From an uncultured Christensenellaceae bacterium (GTDB taxonomy: Bacteria > Bacillota > Clostridia > Christensenellales > Borkfalkiaceae), in assembly GCA_910586675.1 (NCBI GenBank), contig CAJUJO010000014.1, forward strand, positions 1-38,050: a DNA stretch of 38,050 bases. Reading direction: 5' to 3'. The translations under genes were made by a program, and so were the position numbers. Shown here piece by piece: positions 1-5,411 of the stretch. Within the stretch, counting starts at the first letter, position 1. Each line of letters opens with the position of its first letter. Below the pieces are notes generated by a model. The model ran no database searches, was not told where the DNA came from, and worked only from the letters and a program-made list of their open reading frames with translations.

Positions 1-6
1 TACCAT
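1..6 (-). CDS. start of a gene leaving the left edge
   Basis: Only the first two codons (Met-Val) are inside the window. They are called a gene start because an excellent ribosome binding site, AAGGAGGAG on the minus strand (11-19), lies at good spacing. A TATAAT-like -10 on the minus strand (29-34) sits just upstream; its -35 is weak. The product cannot be guessed. It would be cargo of, or the neighbour beyond, the recombinase element. Confidence 0.5.
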
Positions 7-317
7 AATACTCCTCCTTATCGCTCTCATTATAGTCTCACGTTTCAACAAAATAAATTTATAATTTACAAGAAAACATAGATTTTTTCGGTAATATCAC
101 AAGCAGATTGTTTCATATTACTTTCTTTGATACGCATTCAAGCGATTCGTGCAACCAATTTTTGCAATTCATATTTTCCCAATTTGTCAAAATAATATTT
201 TACTTTCATTGCCTCAATCAAAGAGATAAAATGCAACACTTTTCTCTGCGAACTATTTCTTTACTGATTGTTTAAAAATAGACAAATATAAACATTTTTT
301 CGAGGGACGCGATAATA
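7..317. other. AT-rich non-coding stretch
   Basis: About 310 bases with no supported gene on either strand. The part nearest the left edge holds the ribosome binding site and possible -10 (29-34) of the gene that leaves the window. The rest is AT-rich, with short frames broken by stops. It is much richer in A+T than the DNA right of 3200, consistent with transferred DNA. Confidence 0.5.
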
Positions 318-319
318 TT

Positions 320-356
320 TTATATAAAAAATACCGCCCTCTTACGAGAGCGGTAT
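320..356 (-). terminator. Rho-independent terminator
   Basis: The arms 331-341 and 346-356 form an 11-base-pair stem with one mismatch and the loop TTAC. On the minus strand the stem is followed directly by a T-rich tract (320-331). It would end transcripts coming leftward from the 49-residue ORF at 509-658. Confidence 0.65.
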
Positions 357-382
357 CCCTATAAAATGTGACTCTCGATATT

Positions 383-477
383 GCTACATATCACCATTTC
401 TCATAAAGGGAAATTGAGAGCTCACACTACAAGGCGTAGTATGTCCCTTTATGAGTTTTTTATAGGTAATATGTAGC
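383..477. repeat. nested inverted repeat, structured element
   Basis: Three nested inverted repeats share nearly one centre: outer arms GCTACATAT (383-391) and ATATGTAGC (469-477); middle arms CTCATAAAGGGA (400-411) and TCCCTTTATGAG (444-455), 12 perfect pairs; inner arms ACTAC (426-430) and GTAGT (436-440). On the plus strand the middle stem is followed by TTTTTT and the outer one by another T run, so it can act as a plus-strand terminator. On the minus strand it lies in the 3' region of the 49-residue ORF. It could be a structured RNA, a terminator or a recombinase-related site; the sequence alone does not decide. Confidence 0.6.
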
Positions 478-508
478 TTTTTTAGTATACCGCAAATTTT
501 ATTTTGTG

Positions 509-658
509 TCAACTCTTTTGTAATTTATCTTCTTTCGTCATCTTTTCCACTTCTTCTATCAATGCGTCTATGAAAGCGTCGAGTATATCTTTCGGCATTT
601 TCGTAATATCTAATTCCCCGTGCACGATCACTCTTAATTCCTGTTGTTGTTTTTTCAT
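509..658 (-). CDS. 49-residue orphan protein
   Basis: ATG at 658 is preceded on the minus strand by GGGAGG (664-669) at normal spacing, and the frame runs 49 codons to TGA. The protein starts MKKQQQELRV, is very charged, and has a likely amphipathic helix in its second half (DILDAFIDALIEEVEKM). I recognise no family. It diverges from the recombinase pair across about 400 bases and may be element cargo or a small regulator. Its ribosome binding site lies in one arm of the hairpin at 664-689, so translation may depend on opening that stem. A terminator follows at 320-356. Confidence 0.55.
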   Translation of the reverse strand: MKKQQQELRVIVHGELDITKMPKDILDAFIDALIEEVEKMTKEDKLQKS

Positions 659-663
659 CTTGT

Positions 664-689
664 CCTCCCGCCCCTATTATAGCGGGAGG
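664..689. promoter_or_regulatory. hairpin covering an SD; plus-strand terminator
   Basis: CCTCCCGC (664-671) pairs perfectly with GCGGGAGG (682-689) across a 10-base loop. On the plus strand a T-rich tract (690-700) follows, as in an intrinsic terminator. On the minus strand the same stem buries the GGGAGG ribosome binding site of the 49-residue ORF. Either or both roles are possible. Confidence 0.55.
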
Positions 690-1055
690 TTTTTCTTTTT
701 GCGTGGGAATAAATCGGTACAAAAGCGGGACAAAACCAATACTCAAAGCAGAATTTCGGTTCGTTATTGTATCAAAAAAAGCTCAACCCGTGGCTATTTA
801 TGTCCTTTATCCGAAATACGGCAAGGGCTCTGCAAAAATATTACAACTGTTTCAACATGGCGATTGCTATGTAATTTTTTTGCATTTTCCTTGACGGCTT
901 TCCTTTTTTTGATGTTTTTTGTTTGTCTTTCGGTAAGCGGAAGAAAGCTTCGCTGTTCGGTATCTTTTGTTGTTCGTTTGATTTCCCCTGCTTTTTTTCT
1001 CAAAATCTAAGTGAGACTTCGACAACGTTTGATATCATAGCGAAAAATTACTATT
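690..1055. other. non-coding stretch before the recombinase pair
   Basis: About 365 bases with no gene I can support. A basic 69-codon minus-strand frame (794-1003) begins at TTG without a ribosome binding site, and overlapping plus-strand frames lack one too. The stretch probably holds the promoter of the recombinase genes, but I see no convincing -35/-10 pair. Confidence 0.4.
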
Positions 1056-1067
1056 CGGAGGTATTTT

Positions 1068-1466
1068 ATGAAAAAAGCAATCATCTACACCCGCGCCAAG
1101 GCAAACCTTGCAGATTTTTCTCTCGTTTCGACTACGGTGCAAGCTCTTTCCTGTAAAAAATTTGCGAAAGAAAACGGAATCCAAATCGTCGGCTTATATA
1201 CCGATATCCGACTACTCGGGACGAATCCCGATTATCCCGCTTGGAAATCGATTTTACGCACCCGCAAACAGAATTTTAACACTGTACTCATATATGAACC
1301 AGCTCGCATCGGAAGAAATTGCAAACAATCTCGCAAAGACCGCCTGCGTTTACAGGAAAAAGGTATTCATATTATTTCAATCGCCGACCCGTTATCTGAC
1401 GAGAACGACGAATTTTTAGATATGCTTGACGCTATCGAACGGAGGTTAAAACATGATGGAAAATGA
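1068..1466 (+). CDS. catalytic-site-degenerate serine recombinase domain
   Basis: A 132-residue protein that aligns by eye with the N-terminal resolvase domain of serine recombinases and has nothing after it. The usual motif YxRxS reads YTRAK (residues 7-11), so the nucleophilic serine is replaced by lysine. The later LDRxxRN motif reads PARIGRN: the arginines remain but the aspartate is lost. It should therefore not cut DNA. The start has a GGAGG site (1056-1060). Its end overlaps the start of the full recombinase by 14 bases, so the two are translated together. A role as regulatory or directionality partner of the active enzyme is inference; a decaying duplicate is the alternative. Confidence 0.75.
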   Translation: MKKAIIYTRAKANLADFSLVSTTVQALSCKKFAKENGIQIVGLYTDIRLLGTNPDYPAWKSILRTRKQNFNTVLIYEPARIGRNCKQSRKDRLRLQEKGIHIISIADPLSDENDEFLDMLDAIERRLKHDGK

Positions 1467-3111
1467 TTTCCGTGAAAAGCTACTGAACGGAAAATGCAAT
1501 TATTCTTACGCCGTCGTATATGCGCGGTATAGTTGCGATCGCCAAAATGAGCAATCCATAGACGGACAGCTTCGCGTCTGCCAAGACTACGCTGAACGAA
1601 ACGGCATTAAAATCGTAAAAACCTATATCGACAAAGCTATGACGGGAACGAACGACAACCGCGAAGCATTCCAACGAATGCTCAAAGACAGCGACAAAAA
1701 GGAATGGCAATACGTTCTCATTTATAAGCTCGATCGGTTCTCCCGCAACAAATACGAAATGGCGATTCACCGCAAACACCTTAAAGACAACGGTGTCAAG
1801 ATATTATCCGCCATGGAAAATATCCCCGATACGCCCGAGGGAACGCTTCTGGAGAGCTTACTGGAAGGCATAAATCAGTACTATTCCGAGGAGTTAAGTC
1901 AAAAAACAAAGCGCGGCATGAATGAAACACGCCTCAAAGGAAACTTTATCGGCGGCATCCCAAATTACGGTTATTCGTTACAGCCCGTTATGGGCCTTAT
2001 AAACGGAAAACAAGTACAGACAGCTACAAAAGTTATTATCAACAAGGAAGAATCCGCCATTGTACATGAAATTTTTTCCGAATACATTCGCGGAGAGAAA
2101 ATTATCGACATTGCAAAGAATCTGAATGCACGGGGATTGCGCAACCGCGGACAGCCTTTTCTTCGGACTACGCTCTATAACATTCTGCGCCAAGAAAAAT
2201 ACTCGGGCATTTACCGCGTCAATGGCAATGCTTACGATAAAATTTATCCCCCTATTATCACCGCCGAAATGTATCAAAGCGTGAAAACGAAACTTGATGC
2301 CAATAAACATGGAAAGCATACGAGAAACAACACGCCGTATTTATTAAAAGGCAAAATGTTCTGCGGTTGTTGCGGCAAACGCATGAATTCGGGCGCAGGC
2401 ACTTCCAAATCGGGAAAATCGCACCGCTACTATGTGTGTCCCAGACGGGAATCTTGCGAACAAAAACGCTCGTTGCGAAAAGACGTTTTAGAACAAGCCA
2501 TCATTACCGCATTGGATAAATTGTTACGGAATCAAAAGAATTTTCAAGCGATAATTGATATAGCAATCGAACGTTATAACAATAAAGCAAATGATGTAAC
2601 GGATTTGAAAGCTGCCGAAAAAGAATTATCAAAAACCGAACGTTCGCTCTCCAATCTCCTTGCCGCTATCGAGGCGGGGATGTTGACCGAAACCACAAGA
2701 GAGCGGCTGACCGAACTCGAATTGACCAAAAAGGAATTAAAAGAACTTATTGCCATTGAAAAAAGCAAAGAGATAAAATTGATAACTGCGAATGATATAC
2801 GGCAATTCGTCAATTATGCACTTTCCCAGCCGACGCAGGTTATGATTGAGCTACTTGTACAAAAAATTATCGTAGTCAACGATATAATCAATTTATATCT
2901 GCGATGCGCAAAAGACACGCCTCCCGACGATACGCGAAAGCGGCTTAAAAAGAATATACTACAAAACCCCGACGGAACTATTTCCGATCGGGGCTTTCTT
3001 TTTATGGAGTTTAAATATAACTATGACGTTTTTCCTAATGGTCGCAACCCTTTATCTCGAATCAAAATTCCCGTTGATACCATTACTCTTACAATCAAAG
3101 TTTACCTATAA
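1453..3111 (+). CDS. large serine recombinase (site-specific integrase)
   Basis: This 552-residue enzyme has the classic order: a catalytic resolvase domain with YARYS (Ser27 as nucleophile) and LDRFSRN, a 'recombinase' DNA-binding domain (about residues 170-290), a zinc ribbon with CGCCGKRM and a following CPRRESC (about 303-340), and a long coiled-coil region. Such enzymes insert and excise elements between short att sites by serine-linked double-strand breaks. The start at 1453 is set by GGAGG (1441-1445). Codon use and base composition are more AT-rich than the genes to the right, fitting horizontal transfer. The last 50 codons run past a strong terminator-like hairpin (2967-3005), so the C-terminus may not be the ancestral one. 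Confidence 0.93.
   Translation: MMENDFREKLLNGKCNYSYAVVYARYSCDRQNEQSIDGQLRVCQDYAERNGIKIVKTYIDKAMTGTNDNREAFQRMLKDSDKKEWQYVLIYKLDRFSRNKYEMAIHRKHLKDNGVKILSAMENIPDTPEGTLLESLLEGINQYYSEELSQKTKRGMNETRLKGNFIGGIPNYGYSLQPVMGLINGKQVQTATKVIINKEESAIVHEIFSEYIRGEKIIDIAKNLNARGLRNRGQPFLRTTLYNILRQEKYSGIYRVNGNAYDKIYPPIITAEMYQSVKTKLDANKHGKHTRNNTPYLLKGKMFCGCCGKRMNSGAGTSKSGKSHRYYVCPRRESCEQKRSLRKDVLEQAIITALDKLLRNQKNFQAIIDIAIERYNNKANDVTDLKAAEKELSKTERSLSNLLAAIEAGMLTETTRERLTELELTKKELKELIAIEKSKEIKLITANDIRQFVNYALSQPTQVMIELLVQKIIVVNDIINLYLRCAKDTPPDDTRKRLKKNILQNPDGTISDRGFLFMEFKYNYDVFPNGRNPLSRIKIPVDTITLTIKVYL
2967..3005 (+). terminator. intrinsic terminator inside the recombinase ORF
   Basis: CCCCGA (2967-2972) pairs with TCGGGG (2988-2993), with GGAA/TTCC extending the stem inward, and CTTTCTTTTT follows. 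This is a textbook plus-strand intrinsic terminator, yet it lies about 105 bases before the stop codon of the recombinase. Confidence 0.6.
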
Positions 3112-3173
3112 TACTACATATTGTGTTTTACATTCAATATTTCATAAAAATACCACAATTTAAGTGTTCGCTT

Positions 3174-3198
3174 GGGGTTGCCCCCCATCGTATGTCAA
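3174..3198 (-). promoter_or_regulatory. orphan -35 with G6 tract, possible split promoter
   Basis: On the minus strand CGCTTGACAT, with TTGACA at 3193-3198, is followed by ACGAT and six G (3181-3186). The same extended -35 heads the promoters at 24572 and 31593. No -10 hexamer exists at 16-20 bases here; instead the element DNA begins. GGGG-TTG-CCCC (3174-3184) forms a small inverted repeat at the junction. Confidence 0.4.
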
Positions 3199-3253
3199 GC
3201 GTTTTTATAAAGATTCTGCATTTTCGCCGACGGAAATCGCCCGCGAGGCACAT

Positions 3254-3280
3254 AAAAAACGGCGGACAACCGTCCGCCGT
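3254..3280 (-). terminator. Rho-independent terminator of the hydrolase operon
   Basis: Perfect 9-base-pair stem (3259-3267 with 3272-3280) and a four-base loop. On the minus strand a run of T (3254-3259) follows. It lies just after the stop codon of the hydrolase gene and ends the three-gene operon. Confidence 0.85.
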
Positions 3281-3288
3281 AACATGAT

Positions 3289-4110
3289 TCAGAATTCCAG
3301 TTCCAGCCCGTCGTACGAAATGATAAATCCGTGCTTCTGCGCTTCGGAAAGCATCTCGTCGTAAGTTTGCCCGCCGTTATGCGAAAAGTGATTGAGCACG
3401 ACGACCGTCTTTTCGTCGGCAAGCCCTTCCGCTTTCATGCGTTTCACAACTTTGACGTTGGTACCGAGGCTCATATGTCCGTCCACCCAGTCGCTGCCGA
3501 GCGCAAGACAGCCCGTACAGTCGAGCGAGAGCAAGTCGAACCGCCCCTCTCTTTTGAGCAGCGCCCAGGTCTCTTCGGGAAAATATCCCGTATCGTGTGC
3601 GTAAAGCATGCGCTTTCTTCCGCACGCAACGGAATAAATCACAGGATCGGTCGTCGCAGCGTGATTGGCGGGCATGGGCATGACTTCGTACTTATCCCCC
3701 ACGGTAAACGGCTTTCCCGCCGACACGGGCGTTGCGGCAGCACCGCCGTCCGTCTTGGCGGCGACGGCGGAAATTAGTTCGTAGCCGCTCTTCGCAGCAT
3801 AAAAGTTTATCCTGCGGTGCTTGCCGCCGTATCCGGGCGCCGCCTGTTCGATGTCGTCGGGGTAAAGATGATCGCAATGCGAATGCGTGATAAGACAGCC
3901 GCAAATGCTTTCCCAATCGAAGCCGTAACGATGATAATGCACAACGGTATCGGGATTGAAGTCCAAGAGCAATTCATCGTTCAAGAGCGCCTGACTGCGC
4001 GAACGAATATTCCGCCCGCCCCGTTCTTTTGATAACCTGCAAACCCTGCAATTACAGAAGAGCGCGGGCACGCCCTCGTAAGCAGCCGTTCCGAGATACT
4101 TAATTTTCAT
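3289..4110 (-). CDS. metallo-beta-lactamase-fold hydrolase, PhnP/RNase Z-like
   Basis: A 273-residue protein with the metal-binding motif HSHCDH (residues 76-81) of the metallo-beta-lactamase fold, a later AHDTGYF segment carrying a bridging Asp, and a C-terminal LNHFSHNG. An early Cys group (CNCRVC, residues 19-24) resembles the structural zinc site of PhnP, a cyclic phosphodiesterase. The likely reaction is hydrolysis of a phosphodiester or related substrate in the cytoplasm; the substrate is unknown. ATG at 4110 is preferred because AGGGG lies just before it. A GTG at 4122, overlapping the stop of the upstream gene, would add four residues. It is the last gene of the activase operon. Confidence 0.88.
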   Translation of the reverse strand: MKIKYLGTAAYEGVPALFCNCRVCRLSKERGGRNIRSRSQALLNDELLLDFNPDTVVHYHRYGFDWESICGCLITHSHCDHLYPDDIEQAAPGYGGKHRRINFYAAKSGYELISAVAAKTDGGAAATPVSAGKPFTVGDKYEVMPMPANHAATTDPVIYSVACGRKRMLYAHDTGYFPEETWALLKREGRFDLLSLDCTGCLALGSDWVDGHMSLGTNVKVVKRMKAEGLADEKTVVVLNHFSHNGGQTYDEMLSEAQKHGFIISYDGLELEF

Positions 4111-4118
4111 CGCACCCC

Positions 4119-5411
4119 TCACTTTTCGTCCGTTTTACGGTCTTTGGCTTTCATGTTTTCCCGCGCGGTGGCAATCATGAGCTTGATTCGGTTTTCCTGA
4201 TTGACGCGCGTCGCCGAAGGGTCGTAATCGACGGGCACAATATTTTCGTTTTCATAGAGCGCACGAAGCGCGCGGATGGCGCCCTTGCCAGCGATGTGAT
4301 TGGGCAGACACCCGAAGGGCTGCGCGCAGACGATATTTTCCGTTCCCGTCTCGGCGAGAGCCGCCATTTCCGCGGGGATCAGCCAGCCCTCTCCCATTTT
4401 CACGCCCTGATTAATGACCTTATCGGCGCAACGGCGCAGATGCTCGAAGTCATGCAGCGGCTCGAATCTGCCGTGTTTTTCCGTTAAACGAATGATCTTC
4501 CTCTGCTTTTTATACAGCCAGCGGTAGACGATCCGGAAAATAAGGGCGGACTTTTTATTCAATCCGTAGAATTTTGCGTCGTTGACGTTGTTGACCACAC
4601 AATATAAAATAAAATCCATGAGCGCGGGCACGACCGGCTCGCAGTTTTCCGAAAGCAAAAATTCTTCCAAATGCGAATTGCCGAGCGGGGAATATTTGAC
4701 GTAAATTTCCCCCACAATCCCGACCTTGATCTTCTCTTCCTTCCGAACTTCAACGGCGGAAAAAGTTTCCAATAAAAAGTTTACGTTGCGTTTGAGCTTT
4801 TTATAACTTCCGTCGTCGAGCGCGCGCTTCATCCCGGCAAGGCATTTGACGCGCGCCATTGCGCTCGCGCCCTCGTGCGCTTCGTACGGCTTGGTCTGGT
4901 TGTAAAAGCTCATGATGAGATCGCCGTAATAAATAGAATAGGCGAGCTTCAATAAAAATTTAAGGTTAAGTTCCAGCCCGTTCCCCTTTTCCAGCCCTGC
5001 AAAATTGAGCGAAATTACGGGTACGTTGGGAAATTCTGCTTTGAGCGCCTTTCTGATGAGCGGAATATAATTGCTCGCCCTGCATCCTCCGCCCGACTGC
5101 GTAATGAGCACTGCCGTCTTGTCTAAGTCGTATTCCCCCGTTTTTAGCGCGTTGACGTACTGTCCGATCACGCAGAGCGCGGGAAAGCAGGCGTCGTTGT
5201 GGACGTGCTTCAGCCCTTCGTCGATGACGGCGCGGCTGTCGTTGTGCAAAACCTCCACCTTGTACCCTTCCTGCCGCATGACGTGAACGAGCAAATCGAA
5301 ATGCCAAGGGAGCATATCGGGCACGAGAATGGTATAATCCTTTTTCATTTCCCGTGTGAATACGGGATAACCGTCGGTAAAATCCGCCGTATTTTTCTGC
5401 TGCTGTTTCAT
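4119..5411 (-). CDS. 2-hydroxyacyl-CoA dehydratase activase, C-terminal part
   Basis: A 430-residue protein matching the C-terminal third of the long fused activase/dehydratase-like proteins common in Clostridia. Visible marks are a Cys-containing segment (HNDACFPALC), SGGGCRASNY, and a late CAQPFGCLPNH segment; these cysteines probably bind an iron-sulfur cluster. The start at 5411 overlaps the stop of the upstream gene as ATGA, so the two are translationally coupled. Together with the upstream gene it rebuilds a protein of about 1400 residues that is one chain in many relatives. The probable role is ATP-dependent electron delivery to an unknown acceptor. No dehydratase subunit gene is in the window, so the partner is open. 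Confidence 0.82.
   Translation of the reverse strand: MKQQQKNTADFTDGYPVFTREMKKDYTILVPDMLPWHFDLLVHVMRQEGYKVEVLHNDSRAVIDEGLKHVHNDACFPALCVIGQYVNALKTGEYDLDKTAVLITQSGGGCRASNYIPLIRKALKAEFPNVPVISLNFAGLEKGNGLELNLKFLLKLAYSIYYGDLIMSFYNQTKPYEAHEGASAMARVKCLAGMKRALDDGSYKKLKRNVNFLLETFSAVEVRKEEKIKVGIVGEIYVKYSPLGNSHLEEFLLSENCEPVVPALMDFILYCVVNNVNDAKFYGLNKKSALIFRIVYRWLYKKQRKIIRLTEKHGRFEPLHDFEHLRRCADKVINQGVKMGEGWLIPAEMAALAETGTENIVCAQPFGCLPNHIAGKGAIRALRALYENENIVPVDYDPSATRVNQENRIKLMIATARENMKAKDRKTDEK

Larger units (their letters stand above)
1..3181. mobile_element. right part of a serine-recombinase element
   Basis: The recombinase gene, its partner, the orphan ORF and the low-GC non-coding DNA form a compositional block that ends near 3110-3180, where normal operon DNA resumes with a terminator and the hydrolase gene. 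Recombinase genes usually sit at one end of their element. The left end lies outside the window. No att repeat can be assigned here, so the boundary is approximate. Confidence 0.45.

Noticed and set aside
66..209. Minus-strand frame of 48 codons with one internal TGA, looking like a small gene with a recoded or mutated codon
   Set aside because: No proper ribosome binding site, and in such AT-rich DNA a frame of this size with a single stop is expected by chance.
794..1003. Basic 69-codon minus-strand ORF
   Set aside because: Starts at TTG without a ribosome binding site and has no recognisable motif; probably a chance frame.
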